From Euwallacea fornicatus (taxonomy: Eukaryota; Arthropoda; Insecta; Coleoptera; Curculionidae): a stretch of DNA of 64,000 bases. The notes beneath the pieces are model-generated. The model saw only the letters and a program-made list of their open reading frames with translations. It did no database searches and was not told the origin of the DNA. Below, piece after piece: positions 24,491 through 37,100 of the stretch; positions within the stretch are counted from its first letter, which is position 1, and each line of letters begins with the position of its first letter. The stretch is taken from positions 2,914,001-2,978,000 of the forward strand of contig NC_089554.1 in the NCBI RefSeq assembly GCF_040115645.1, read 5' to 3'. Position numbers and translations under genes: made by a program.

Positions 24491-25538
24491 TATAGTTAAA
24501 AGTTGAAGGGGATATTACCGTGAATAAGACCACCTGATCAGTTTTATCTTGGTAGATATAATTTTTAAGATATGTCCATAACTACTTTTTTTTAACCAGA
24601 AACCGGAGCAGATTCTTCCTTTTCTTACTTATAGAATTGGTTGAAAGAGTCTTAATTATTCATTATTCTCAGTTGTTTACCGGTGATGGTTTCCTCACCT
24701 CTTTGAAGTAATCCAAATATTTATTTTTCAAATCCCTTCCGAGTTTGTTTTTGTAGTCGATTAATTGTTTCCCCTTTCTGTTTTTTTTTAATGATAAGAT
24801 AAACCTGCTAGCTGAAATTCAATGCAGAATACAATTTTTATTGCTGTAGGTAGGCTGAACATAATGCGCTTCCTACAGAATATTAGTATCCCCATGGAGA
24901 CCATTGACCATTTCAATTAAACCGAATGACTTTCCCCCTTTGCAGTATTTGTGGGTTTAATAACTTTCCTCAATATCGTATATTTTTGTAAGGTGGAGGC
25001 GAAGTTTGCCTGAAATGTAATTAACTGCATCCCTGGAGTGAAAGTATAACTAATAAATTTCGGATTTACCGGGCAGTACGTGACAGCAAAAACAGCTTGG
25101 TAAACAAGCTGGTAAGTCCTACAAAATAGGAATCTAAAATTAGAGCGGATTAACTTAATAAGCTAAAGGGCTGTAGGATATAAAGACATAGATTCCATTT
25201 TGAGATAAATATTAGAGAGGATATATAGCTTTTTTCTCCTTTATTAGAAGATCAATAAATTCACCGTTCGTTCTTCATCGAACAGAAACTGAAGTAATAT
25301 TACTCCGCGCCTCACATGAGCAGGGACGGCTTTAACAACGCCCGGGCGAAATTGTTTCCCGCCGCCCCCCGTATCCCCCGAGAAAAACTGTTTACCAGAA
25401 AAGCCCTCCGCACTGAGCTGTCACCAAATCCCATCTCCTTAAAGCCGGTGCTGGACGCGAATTAGATAAATCAACCATTCCGATAATAATCGCAATGAAT
25501 GAACTTTGATAATTAACGTTACGGACACACAAAACATA
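24491..25538. other. AT-rich intergenic DNA with a GC-rich repeat patch
   Basis: No gene recognised. The only notable feature is the GC-rich fragment at 25322-25450 listed below. Confidence 0.55.
25322..25450 (-). repeat. GC-rich dispersed repeat fragment, second copy
   Basis: On the minus strand it shares ACCGGCTTTAA, TTTTTCTCGGGG and GGGGGGCGG in the same order as 7664-7775. It stands out against the AT-rich surroundings. The minus-strand frame across it has no recognisable domain. Confidence 0.45.
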
Positions 25539-27661
25539 CAGGGTGAGCGTTTGAAAACGAAACGCGCGAAGTTTTGAATATCTAAGCGAACTTATGAAAA
25601 CGCATTCGGCCACGTAAAACTTTTTTTTGAGAGGAAAACATTTTAGGCTAATTCCGGCTATCCTATTTGCAACCCCTTAAGTGGGAGGGTGTTCATCCGC
25701 AAATTCTTAAATTTAAATGGAAGAGGGGGTCGAGTCATATCTCATTTTGAGGGTAAGTTAATGTATTTTATAACCTCCGAGTTTCACGTTTCTGCTCTCA
25801 ACACAAATTCAGTAATTTACGTTCAGTTATTTCAACTGTTTCACTTTAATACTGTAAATTTAATTATATTTTCTTTGTTTCGTTTTTATTACGCTGAAAA
25901 ATGGATTTTTTTCTAAATACTAACAAAATATAAGAAATGGTTTCTTCACGTTTGATCCGAAAATGTATCTTGGGTTCATTTTGGTATTAAAAATATCGAC
26001 GAGAGAAGGGGGATGCCGTTTTATTGCGTTCTACATTTTAAGCGATACTTAATAGAATTGAAGGTAATGTAATAGGTATGATATAGACCAAACGGATGCA
26101 AATACTTTCAATTTTTTTTTTTTTGAAAATAATGAAAATGCTGATAAAACGGTTCAAATCATCACTTAATTCCATCGAGACAATCATCGTCACGTTAATC
26201 GAAAATACGTTTTGGAGTTAGTGCAAAAATTTCGAGAAATTGGGTCTGTTGAAAGCAAAAAGTATCAAGCTTAAAACGCGGTTGCGAATGGGGCTGCTGA
26301 TATGACGGCTTTGGGACAGGTTTTTCAAGACCCTACAGTAAGTAAAAGAAAGTTAGAAGTGGTATCCGGTGTTAAGCGTACGACCATTCAAGTGATTTAA
26401 AAATATTATAAATTTCATACGTATAAAACACATCTAGTGCAAGAACTTAATTATTTAATTAGGACGATATTGACAGGCGTTTGCAGTTTTGCGAAATCAT
26501 GTCAGAACGGATTTTAGATGATCAGGATTTAATGAATGCCTCTAAGACGAATCGTTGAACGGTACTGTGAATCGGCACAACTACCGGTACTGGTCTGACG
26601 AGAATCCTGCAGTTATTCACGAGGTCTATAAACAATACCCGCAAAAATTGATCGTCTGGGCGAGAATATTTGGTGACCGTCTAATAGGTCCATACTCTTT
26701 ACCTGAAAATTTAACAGGGGAAATGTATTTTGAATTATTCGAAAATACCTTTCACCCGATATCAACAGAGATAATGGCAAACGATGACGAATACATGGAA
26801 AACCATTTGATAGTTCAGCAAAACGGTGCGAGACCTCATTATGTGCTGAATGTTCGTCACTATTTAGATCAAAATTTTCCCGGCTAATGTATTGGGGGAT
26901 TGCGACCCATGGAGGGGCTTCCACGTTTTCCAGACCTAAGTTCATTCGATTTCTTTATATGTAGTCATTTAATCAGTAGAATCTATGTCATCGGACCAAC
27001 ATCTTTGAATGACTTTCGTCAGCGGATCATTAACGAATGTAATCAAATCACTCCACAGAGGATTCGAACTGTTCGACGGCTGCTTGAACACAACCTTTTC
27101 TATTGGATGGAGGCTGGAGGTGGGCATCTCCAACATTTACTCAACTAAGTTACAGTTCTTTCATTTACAGAATGTAAAACGTAATCTCTATTTTTGCGTT
27201 AGCATCCAATTAAAGTTAAGTAAAATTGACGTGAATTTTTTTAATATATTTTCATTGCGCATGCGTAAAGATCGCTGTTTTCTACTGTGTTATTTCACAT
27301 TTGCCCGAATATTTTTGTTACCGCTGTAAAGTGAAAGAGATAAAATAACTGAACGTAAATAAATGAATTTGTGAAACTTTGACAAGTCGCCATCTTGAAT
27401 GTGTTGACGGCAAAGACCTGAAACTCAGGAGTTACAAAGTACAGTAAATTACTTTCCCAATAAGGTGTCACTCGACCCCCTCTTTCACTTAAAGTTTTGG
27501 GGATAAACACCCTTCCGCTGAAGGGGTTGCAAATAGGAGAGTTGGAATTAGCGTAAAATATTTCCTCCTAAAAAACAAGGTTTATGTGTTCAAACGTTTT
27601 TTGATCAGTTCTCTTTAGCTATTCAGAGCTGCACGTGTTTCGTTTTCAAACGCCCACCCTG
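25539..27661 (+). mobile_element. Long-TIR Tc1/mariner-superfamily element, 2.12 kb
   Basis: Inverted repeats of about 340 bp: 25539-25875 and about 27320-27661. The left end reads CAGGGTGAGCGTTTGAAAACGAAACG, preceded by TA; the right end is its reverse complement, followed by CA. Matching blocks include GAGTCATATC/GTGTCACTCGACC, AACGTAAATTACTG-like and GTTCAGTTATTT. Mirror-image short frames (25689-25916 + and 27295-27510 -) only reflect the two arms. Confidence 0.9.
26130..27148 (+). pseudogene. DDE transposase pseudogene of the 2.12-kb element
   Basis: Blocks in order: VLELVQKFREIGSVESKK (helix-turn-helix module), FQDPTVSKRKLEVVSGVKRTT, a frameshifted stretch, NRHNYRYWSDENPAVIHE, KLIVWARIFGDRLIGPYSLPENL, IVQQNGARPHYVLNVRHYLD (second aspartate replaced by asparagine), RFPDLSSFDFF (third position) and a C-terminal RLLEHNLFYWMEAGGGHLQHLL ending at 27148. 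The best pieces are 26555-26887 and 26900-27148, in different frames. It is non-functional. Confidence 0.9.
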
Positions 27662-28195
27662 CATATGAATAACGATCTCTCTTGACAAATCATTCATAAC
27701 GCTCCCATCATCTTCAAATTATTCCATATAGGGCGCACGCTGCAAAGCTCGCGTTCAGCAGTGAACAACTGGAGCTTTAAATGCGTAATCTTCAGTACGT
27801 TTCTTTGAATTTTTAATAAAGAAGAATCATCAAAATAGACCTGTTTCATTTCGGATTCAGTAATAATTGCAGGTCGTAATCATCAAAGGAAACGTGCGGG
27901 TTTTTCCAAATTACTGGCGTAATTCGGAAAATTCATATTGTCACGTTAGATATAAGTGTTGGCCACAATAGATAAAGAACGAATTATTTTTTATACGGCT
28001 TTATTAAAATTAGAGATAACTAGAATGCAATCAACAAACTGTGCCGAGAAAATTGCATCGTTTTATGCAGAAGCCGCACCTTAATGAGCAAAAGCTTTGT
28101 TGTGCAGCGGTATAGAAAGAAATTAACCGCCACAGAAGTTTTCCTATCTATTGTGTATTTTATTAGTAGCAAACCGTCGCTTTCCTAATTCCATA
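27662..28195. other. AT-rich spacer, nothing recognised
   Basis: No open frame with a recognisable domain, no repeat and no RNA gene seen between the two large transposons. Confidence 0.5.
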
Positions 28196-30783
28196 ATGTT
28201 GATGTGGCCGGGAATATATTAAATAAAGCCGACACAAATGAAGGGAAAAAAGCTGCTCGAACACGTCAACTTTAAGTTATAAATGTGCAAATTTTGACAA
28301 AAAAAGACTTCCCATTGCACTATTGTTGTCATAGATATGACGTCATACCCTGTTTTCGTTACTGTGTCGACAATTTTCAGTGTCGCCACTTGAGAGTTCC
28401 AGGAATTCTGCAGACAGAGGATTACATTTCAAATGGGTTACACAACGATGTTTTTTTGAAAAAAAAATCCATTATCCACTTCAAAAAAGAAATTCAACTG
28501 AGACGTATTGATATTTTGCTCGTTTTTATTTTTTTGGATTATTTTCTAAAAAAAGTAAACAAGTTGAATTTGTGTTTCCATCGTTAGAAAACTCAAGTTT
28601 GGGAGTCGACAGATTTTAATTGTAGAATTTTAATTCTATTGCAAACTAAAATGGTGCGTTAAAATGAAACCTAAAAAAATCGAAATTTTAATTGTGATAG
28701 GTTATGGAGATAAGTCCCGGGCGCAAGAAGGTTATGATCCGTTTAACAATAACGAATAAAGTTATAGACCTGATCGGCCTATTACGATTGTTGGGAAAAT
28801 ACCCCACATCTTCGCCCACTAATAAACTTCTTTTTATGTTGCTAACGTAAATCCTTATTAATCGCCCTTAAGGGCAGTGTTTACATTAGTCAACTGCATA
28901 CACAGTCCACACTCTTCCCACGCTCATAACTCTTCTCACCCATCATTTTTCTCACACCTTCATGGCACCGTAATGATGAGCAATTCTTAGTCCTCAGCAC
29001 TAATAATTCACATTAATTCGCATGACTATGAGGTGGTAAAAATATAAATGGATGACATGAGGTTCACATTCGGTGGGAAAAATTGAGATTTGGATCAGTC
29101 TCATAGAATCTCTCATACGCAACGCCTCTTCAACGTCTCTCCTATTCTCTTTTTAACTCCTAGAGTCCTAGTAGGATCCCTATACTGCGCTCAATTCACA
29201 TATCATTTGCCCTGTTCGAGGAAAACTCCCAATCGTAAAAGTTTATTAACATTCGGTGATCGCTCGTGTTTTTCTATTTTGCTCCAATTTTACAATTTGT
29301 TATGACCTTTGTCACTTGTAAAGTAATATTGAAAATTTAATGAGACAAATACAAGTGTGTTGTTACCAAGTGTGTTTTCTTCTGCATCGGTTCAGCGCCA
29401 AATAAGCTGTGGTCCTTCGGACAAAATTAAAATCTACGCAAAACAGATACAGCTCACCTCGGCACTGTCGACCAACTGTGCCCCCGTGGTGTCTGGGGTG
29501 AGACAGCAAAGAATACGATCATACTTGCCCCGTTCAACGATATCGAGCATCGGCAAGATTTACTGCAAATTTACGGACTTGGGTGCTGTAAGAGATCAGT
29601 TTATATCAAGTCGAGCGGTAGTCTCGGAAGAAAAAATAATGATGTTTTATTAACAGTAGAGGAAAATCCGATTTTATCAGCCCATCAGATCGCATTGCAT
29701 CAACGTCACTCGTCGATTTTAAAATCCCTTAAGCAGAATAAATGGCATTCATACATGGTTCGTTTGTTGCAACAATTTACTGATGATGTTTTCGACCAAA
29801 GGGTTTGACTTTGTGATATAATGATGGGGCGAAACCGTAACAAGCTGCAACTTTCAAATCCCATAACTTTCTCGGACAGGGCAACTTTCCGTGTAAATGT
29901 TAAAAGGCAGAACTGCAGATATCGGAACTTAAAAATCCACACTAGGTGGTGGAAGAGCATACGTAACGCTCACTAAAGGTTCAAGCGAGGGCAACTATTG
30001 TCCATAGTAAAATCGTGGGACAGTTTTTTATTGACGGGTCTAAATAGTCCGAATTAATTAGAACTACTGCAGCAAAACATAATACCGGAAATTGCTGGGC
30101 TTTATCCAAATGCGGTGCAATGCTTCGTGCAGCTTAATGGCCTATGATTTTAGCAGGACGGCGCACCGCCACATTACTCACAACCTGTTCGAAATTTTTA
30201 AATATCGTTTTCCCGAACAGACGGTAGAGGGCCGACCGAATGGCCTGCCAGATCTCCCGGCCTAACTCCGCTCAATTTCTTTTCGTGGGGTTATTTAAGA
30301 TCTAAAGCTTGCGTCAACCGATCAAGTAACGTTGAAGATTAGAATAGCAGACGAAGTGAGACTAATCGCTCCTCAAGTGTTAATCAAAGTTACAAGACAA
30401 TTTGAAAATCGCCTTGCTCATTGTCAGCGAGCAGATGGCGGCCAGTTTGAACACGTACTGCTTTTTTTGTGTTTTCCTTTTGGTTTTTACGTCTAAGTTC
30501 AATCGAATCGTTCAAGTGTATTATAGATTTCATTTTATGAAGAAAATTTTTAATTAACCTTTTTAAAATTGAATCTTTCTCTGTGCAGAGTTGTTAGCTC
30601 TGGATCAAATGGCGATGTCACAAGTTGGGGTCGCAATTAGAAACATAAAACTGGGTATGACGTCATGACAAACATTTTTATGTCAAAACTCGCGCATTTA
30701 CAAATTGAGGTTGAGGTGTCCTATCGATTTTTTTCATCTCTATGGATTTTACTCAGCAAGTTTCAAATTTTGCATTCACCCTG
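28196..30783 (+). mobile_element. Long-TIR Tc1/mariner-superfamily element ending next to NPFR exon 1
   Basis: The right end reads CATTCACCCTG at 30783. Its reverse-complemented arm matches the left side at 28258-28350 through ACACGTCAACTTTAAGTTATAAATGTGCAAATTTTGACA and TGACGTCATACCC. The inner parts of the arms match well; the outermost left bases are eroded, so 28196 is approximate. It contains a broken transposase (29490-30475). The right end lies 45 bp before the putative 5'-UTR splice acceptor of NPFR. Confidence 0.72.
29490..30475 (+). pseudogene. DDE transposase pseudogene next to NPFR
   Basis: Recognisable blocks: YCKFTDLGAVRDQ (LVxKFxETGxV module), SRAVVSEEK, LLTVEENPILSAHQIALHQ, SSILKSLKQNKWHSYMVRLLQQ, YWELLQQNIIPEIAGLYP, FxQDGAPPHYSQPVRNF (second aspartate present, about 30157), WPARSPGLTPLNFFSWGYLRSKACV (third acidic position lost, SPDL to SPGL) and a terminal ADGGQFEH. 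Several frameshifts and stops, and an apparent deletion or scrambled stretch near 29800-29900, show it is dead. Confidence 0.85.
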
Positions 30784-30828
30784 CGCAGCAAACTTTCTTA
30801 ATTTATAATATCATGCCTTTTATTCCAG
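30784..30828 (+). promoter_or_regulatory. Putative 3' end of a 5'-UTR intron of NPFR
   Basis: TTTTATTCCAG at 30818-30828 has the form of an acceptor with a short pyrimidine tract, and CTTAAT at 30797-30802 fits a branch point. If real, a 5'-UTR exon begins at 30829 and the upstream transposon sits in the intron. A transcription start just upstream is an alternative I cannot exclude. Confidence 0.45.
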
Positions 30829-30831
30829 ATA

Positions 30832-30900
30832 ATGCCTGCAATCCGAACACTCGGTGGATCGGAGAACTTCGCTGATTATTTAACCTTCAAAGTCGTCTAA
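30832..30900 (+). CDS. Upstream ORF in the putative NPFR 5' leader
   Basis: ATG at 30832 opens a 22-codon frame (MPAIRTLGGSENF...) closing with TAA at 30898-30900, 49 bases before the NPFR start codon and in a different frame. If the leader is transcribed from 30829 or further upstream, this uORF could dampen or gate NPFR translation. It may equally be incidental; conservation in related species is unknown. Confidence 0.3.
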   Translation: MPAIRTLGGSENFADYLTFKVV

Positions 30901-30949
30901 ATTGATTTGAATGTTCTATTTCCTGTTTGTGCACTTACTCAAAGACAAG

Positions 30950-31135
30950 ATGGAGCCGGAAATTCACAAGTTCAACAAAACGCTCAGTGAAGTATTGAAT
31001 AGGAGCAACGAAGTAGATCCCAAATTGTATGATAGATATCTGATGAATAAAGCTATCGACGAGCCGGCCTACACAGTCCTGATCGTGATGTATTGCCTGT
31101 TGATTATCATGGGCGCATTGGGTAACACTTTAGTG
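30950..31135 (+). CDS. NPFR: NPFR coding exon 1 (residues 1-62)
   Basis: Encodes the short glycosylatable N-terminus and most of TM1, ending in GNTLV. The donor is GTG|GTAAGT at 31136, phase 0. The 13 codons before 30950 are open but begin at an ATG with a poorer context and would put a hydrophobic stretch before the extracellular tail. Confidence 0.9.
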
Positions 31136-34100
31136 GTAAGTAATTCCTTCAGATAATAGATAGTGAAAAATCTCATTTAGAACTTCCTATCTGACACTAA
31201 TAACAACACCTACGACTGGCATACAATCGATTAGAGCCGTTTGTTACAGCTGACTTTCTTCGTTCGGAGGGCTCTCAGCGACGTTACAATTACATTTTAG
31301 GATTATTTAATTCCGATTTTCAGGTTTTCAACTAAAAAATCATTAATTATTACTCATTTTCAGTGAAAATTATACCAAGCTGCAGCTGCAAACGCAGCAA
31401 ACATTTCATTATCGCAGGTGCGTTTCACTTCTTGTTTTTTTCAACCACTTTATCATTCACAAAAATAGGTAGTGAAACATCGGAAAATATTTATGTAAAG
31501 CAGTGGCTTATAGACAATTTAATGAAAATCTCAGTAACTATTTCTAAGAATATTTCAGAGGCACAAAGCTGAGGAGGCTTTATAATGGGAATCTCAGCTA
31601 GTTATCTCTGCAAGCACGTTTCTTTGTTAAAAATATCCTGTCAAGTAGCACACGTTTTTTCATTATCGCTTAAATTTTTGTAATTTTAAAACACAAACCC
31701 ATCGCATTGCGGCTTTATTTGAAATGTGCTTTTAATGGAAGATGTGAGAGGATAAGGGAAAATAATTTCGTACGTGAGAAGTATGCAACTCTGGAGTAAA
31801 ATCTGTCGCAAAATTGCAGCTTATGAGGCAAAAAAACTGTGGCTAATGGAAGGGCAAAAGTAAATATATAAATCTTTTGCGATTATCGCGATTACGCTAA
31901 AAGGACACTTTCCAAAATCAGACTAAACAAAGAGGGAGGAAAACATCGTAAAAATCAGCCGGCATCTGGATGTAAGAGCTCTACTGTTTCTAGTAATAAA
32001 TAAGAATTAAAGTGATCTAAGCTATCCCTTTTTCTCCTTAAATATACGCGCAGGAAAGCTTTATTTCTTGTGCCTGCTTTTTTTTTAAATATAAATGGAG
32101 GATAAAGCTTCGTTTTCAAATGAAGAAGTAGAGCCGCAAAAATTGTCATCCGTACGTACTTGGAAAAGACCAGTTACTTGGTTGAGTACGTCTCTTGCTT
32201 GAGAGTTTTAATGGAAAATTGGAATAAGAAATTAGTCGAATTTATACTAATAATATTCCATTAACTAAAGAATTTGAGAACACTGTATTTTTGACGGTCT
32301 TGTTTCAGTACGGCATAAGAGGTTCGTTTTACCCTGCTGAATATTCTTTCGGAATTCTCGAGTATCATTATCGGCCCTCTCTGCACCATCCTTCTTTAGA
32401 ACGAGGCTAATTAGGGAAATAATTCTGTGATGAGCGATACATTTTGTGCAACTCCACAACTCTATGTCACATTTTCCATTATAAAGGGTAACAACACGAT
32501 TTTTGCCCGAGGTCAAAGTGTCATCAATGTTCCAACGACCCTGGTTCAATTGAATTTGCTTCTTTATTGCAGCCATTTCACTTGAATTCACCAGGAATAA
32601 TCTTGCGAAATGGACTGAACCTTGGAACACATTCAATTTCAGTATGCTATACCGCGCATACATATTTTTATCTCTTTTGCAGATAATTGCGGTCTTCAGA
32701 AAGCCAACGATGAGGACTCCGAGGAATATGTTCATCGTCAATTTGGCTGTGGCCGATTTGTTGTTATGTACGGTGACGATGCCCTTGACCCTAATGGAAA
32801 TACTGACCAAATATTTTCCATTAGGGAATTATTTGTTTGTGTGTAAGACGATCGGCATACTGCAAGCAATGAGCACTTACGTATCGACGCTTTCCATTAC
32901 TGCAATCGCTTTAGATAGATATCAGGTAAGTTTATTTTATATTTTACCCCTAAGATGTAGTTTTAGCACTCCTTCTGCGAAAGTGTAGAGGTATTTTGTG
33001 AAAAATGAAGTAAAATATTTTAAAATTGGAAAATAAAAAAAATGAGAGTAGTCGCTTCTTTACATAAGCCGCTACTAAAAGATATGTGAGCATGTATGCT
33101 AAAACAGTGTATTAAAGATCAAGGGTGTGAGATACATTATTATGATCCGAGTACTTTGATGTAGGAGAATAGTCCCAGACGTGCCCCACCCGGTATAGAT
33201 GACGACTTTTTGGTGAAAATTTGCCTCTGTTACAGAGACAGAACCGTAAAAAGCTTATATTGGAAGTTTGAGAGTGTCACGTTGGTTCGTGCTTGTTTTA
33301 GATCCGCTTTTAGAGATTTTGTGAACATGGAAAAATTGATCGTGATTCAATATGTGATTGAATAGTTTTTTTTTGAAAGGTTTTAAATCGTCCAACATCA
33401 AAGCGAATTTATATTTGTGGACAAAAGTATGGAATATTTTTCGGTGCAACATTTGCTTGGTGATCATTTTTGGTTCCGTCTTCAAAATTTGTTGATAAAG
33501 TAAAGGTATATTCCTAAATTCACTGTACAATATTTAGCCTAAATGCGTTGTTTTTAAAAAAGTTGTTGATAAAAACAATTTTTTGCTGGACAAAAGTATG
33601 GAGTACTATGTAGTGTTGATGTTTATGGGAGTATTAATAGTTTTTCAGTCCGACTGTGTGGTGCATTTCATAGGAAATATGCCAGAGAAAGAGTATTTTT
33701 GGAAAATTATCAAAATTCAATAGTTGAAATGTTACATAATAGCTAGCTACAACCAAACAGACATTGCAAAAACGTTAAAAATCAGTCTCCAAAATTTTAA
33801 GAAAATTTGGCACTTACGGAGATGTAAAAGATGGTCTAAAACCTGAACGTTCAAGCGAAAGGAATGCCACTACTGATCGATAAATCAAACAAATATTGTC
33901 AACAGGTCTTGGCAAGTCTTCCATGATTATAAAACGAGAAATCACTAACAAGAGTGACATTACTATAAGCGATCGCCCTGTACGTCGTCCGTTGGACGAA
34001 ATGGGTTTAGTCAGAGGATTGCAGTGAAGCAGCCCTTAATTTTCAAGAAGAACAGAAGAGCCAAAACTAAATTTTCTCAGGAATATTTGTTTTGGCCTTC

Positions 34101-37100
34101 AAAGCGGAGTACTGTTCTCTTCAGTGATGAAGCTGAAGTGAATATTTTTAATACTGATGGGATAAGTTATGTTCATCAACTTGTGGGGAATAAATTTGAA
34201 CCCAACTATCAAAAACCAACAGCGAAACATGGTGGTGGCAGCATAATGGTATGAGGATGTTTTCCTCGATCCGGCGTTGGACGGTTGGTCGAAACTGAGG
34301 GAATTATGGATCGATTTCAATACAAATCCATCTTTGGGAACCATATGTTGCCATTTACTGTTCAAGATGTGCTTTTGCTTTGGCGTTTCCAGCAGGACAA
34401 TGACGTTGACCATGCATCCCTATTAGCAAAAAATTAGCTGAATGACAAAAACACCCCCGTATTAGAATGGCCGTCTCAGTGGGCAGATGTCAACTCGATT
34501 GAGTATATCAGGGAATTCTTAAAACGAAAAATTCAAGATAGGAATCTGTCCAATTGGGATGAGTTGTGGAAAGTTCTGCAGCAATAATGGATGAAGATTC
34601 TTATCTCCATTTATTAAAATTTATCGGTTCTATGTATCGTCGATGTCAGGCAGTTATGGACTCGACAGGATATGCTACAAAATATTAATTTATTTAAAGT
34701 TTTGTTTTAATTGTAATCGATTTTACGAAGTATTCCATTGGTTTGTCGAGCATAATTTATCGTTTTACATTCGTCGAAATGAACTTATCTGTTTTTATTT
34801 ATAGTGTTCTTAAATATATATTTGGGTTCCTGTATATGTTTATTTTTCAATAATAAATTATTTTGATATAAAACGATGATGGTTTTAAAATACTCCATAC
34901 TTTTGTCCACAACTGTAGATTCATCTCTGGAGAATCGGAGCCCTCGTTAACAACTGTAAAGTATTGGGAACCAGAGTTTAAAAGCGGTTGTACCAGCTGG
35001 TGAGATGAACTCCGTAGTGGAGTCTCAATGAGGTGACCACTCTAGAAATTGTGGTAAAAATCCATACACACCTGTATCGGAAGACCGTTAGCTCAAGTTG
35101 CGTACATTAGTTAGCAGACATAGGAAGCATTTCAAAAGGTACCGGACACCGCATTTTGACAGAACAATTGGATAAGAAAAAGCTGTGCGGAAGACGAACA
35201 AATGTCGTGAGGATGTTTCAAAGGAGTATTTCGCAAAGTTTCCCAACAATAAAGTCGAATTTTTAAGCTGATTTTTAACCGTTGATGAAACATACGCACA
35301 TTATTTGGCACTAAAGGCGAAAGGGCAGCGAAAATCATGGACTTAAAGAGGAAAATCGTCTCTAAAGAAGGCGAAAACCGTTCCATCTGCAGAGGAAGTA
35401 TTTTGGGATGCACGTGGGATTATTTTTATTCACTATCTGCTTAAAGAAAAGCACTAGAGGAAGAATATTATATAAATGTATTGCAGCGTTTGAGGTAAGA
35501 AGTTAGGAAAAATCGACCGCATTTAGCGAAAAAGAAAGTCTTATTCCATCAAGATAATGCACCAATCCATACTTCAGCCATCGCAATGGCCAAAATCAAT
35601 CAAGTTGGTTTCGTACTTTTCTCTCGCCCACCTTGTTCGCCAGATTTAGCCCTCTCAGATTATTTTTTATTTCAAAACTTGAAAAAGTGACCCGATGGAA
35701 AGAGAGTTACCAATACCGAAGAGGTGGAGTTCGAGGTTGATGCTTAATTTGAGACATGCAAAGTTTTTTACTATAAAAAGGGCATGGAAGTCACAAAATA
35801 TCGCTGGGAAAAATGAATCAACCTCAAAGGATACTATTTTGGCAAATAATGAAATATTTTACAATTTTTTTTTTCTTTAAGCTTCAGGCCGGGTACTTTT
35901 GGGACTATTTTATACTGCGAGACTAGCTAAGCAAGGTACCGCAAAACCGTACGAGCCACATGAAATTTTGCATTTACGACTGGCGAAATAAATATCAATT
36001 TTCATAAATTGTCTTGTTTTTCTTTAAAAATAAAATCACTTCCGCACATACCCATTTCATTGAACACTGTTAAGGAATTTTCTAACACTTTAAAACTGAA
36101 GAGAAACGGATGTTTACCATTCAATTTTTGACTATTTTAAACTTCAACGTTAAATGTTTTATGGTAAATGTTCTCTTTGGGTACACAACAACGCCAACTG
36201 AAACGGTTATATTTGCTGCGGGATCAGCAAATATGTGGGTTTCGACTCTATGTTGAGTGTCAATACCGGTCCTTTAACATATGCTGTAAATGCCGCACAA
36301 CCGTGTATATTAAGCCTTGTTGGATATATGGTGATTTCTCCGCAATTAACTCAAAATACGATATTATCAAAAAAACGTTATGATCAATCAAACACCAAAG
36401 GTAAATCCCAATGTTACGTTTGGAATTGGGTGCAGTAAGCCAGGGTAAGCTTTTTGTCGGTGGTGCAATTAATGTCAAAATATCGGTTCCTTCATTGGGG
36501 AGAGAACTTAGAGAGCTGAATGGAATTTTATTGGTGATATTTGAAAATTTACATGATGAGTGTTACACAATTAAAACTAGTCAAAATTTTAATACCTAAG
36601 AAATTATGGTAGCAAGCAAGCTATCAATCACTGATAGGTCAGAAGTTTATGTATTGATCGGTAGTTATTTATCATCGCTTTAATTAGATTGATTATAGCA
36701 ATTATAATTGAGATTATCCTTTTATTATTCCGTTTATTATTATAATTATTTCGTTTCTATTTTAATTTTGAGTATTTTCTCTGTGTGAGTGTGATCATGG
36801 TGGAACGCTTCCTCTCTTGAAATTCTGAAGGGAGTCGGTGCACTCCACCTACAGGGTTATCAGCAATTCGATATTTTCGTTTGGGGAGGTAGTACAGCAT
36901 GAAGTAAGAAATAAATTGAACTCATATATGCATATTCTTAAACTCACTAGATTTTCAGTTATTTCATTAATTTTTTTTAATTCAGAGTTACTTTTCAACA
37001 AATCCTTTTTAGATTTTTTAACTTTCGCTCCTTCCTCACCTGGCTTGCATTATGATCTTCCGTATGGAATACAACATGTCCTAAACCATTTACATACCTG

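Larger units (their letters stand above)
33327..35849 (+). pseudogene. Mariner transposase pseudogene, interrupted by a transposon
   Basis: The start (MEKLIVIQY) is at 33327; the coding sequence is broken after about 28 codons by the element at 33412-34915 and resumes at 34918. Later blocks are LTVDETYAHY (first aspartate), HQDNAPIHTSAIAMAK (second, about 35550), SPDLALSDYFLFQNLKK (third, about 35640-35690) and a C-terminal GYYFGK before TAA at 35849. Additional frameshifts and stops are scattered through it. It is the sister of the copy at 4846-5867. Confidence 0.88.
33164..35912 (+). mobile_element. Mariner element (copy 2) split by a Tc1-like insertion
   Basis: The left end has AATAGTCCCAGACGTGCCCC and the right end GTACTTTTGGGACTATT, an inverted pair. 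TA precedes the left end (33162-33163). Removing the inner element 33412-34915 and one TA leaves 1243 bp, matching the 1241 bp of copy 1 at 4686-5926. Across the removal point the sequence lines up with copy 1 (AAGCGAATTTA then GATTCATCTC against copy 1 at about 4918-4932). The right boundary is good to a base or two. Confidence 0.9.

Noticed and set aside
25689..27510. Mirror-image frames MFIRKFLN... (+) and MFIPKTLS... (-) suggesting a duplicated gene
   Set aside because: They are the two inverted terminal repeats of one transposon read outward to inward; no protein is implied.
30911..30949. Upstream in-frame ATG as the NPFR start (13 extra residues)
   Set aside because: The ATG at 30950 has a better context and gives a normal extracellular N-terminus; the extension is hydrophobic and followed by charged residues, and is not typical for the family.
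32265..32810. 181-codon minus-strand frame, among the longest in the window
   Set aside because: It overlaps NPFR exon 2 on the opposite strand and has no domain; openness follows from the coding strand opposite and from chance.
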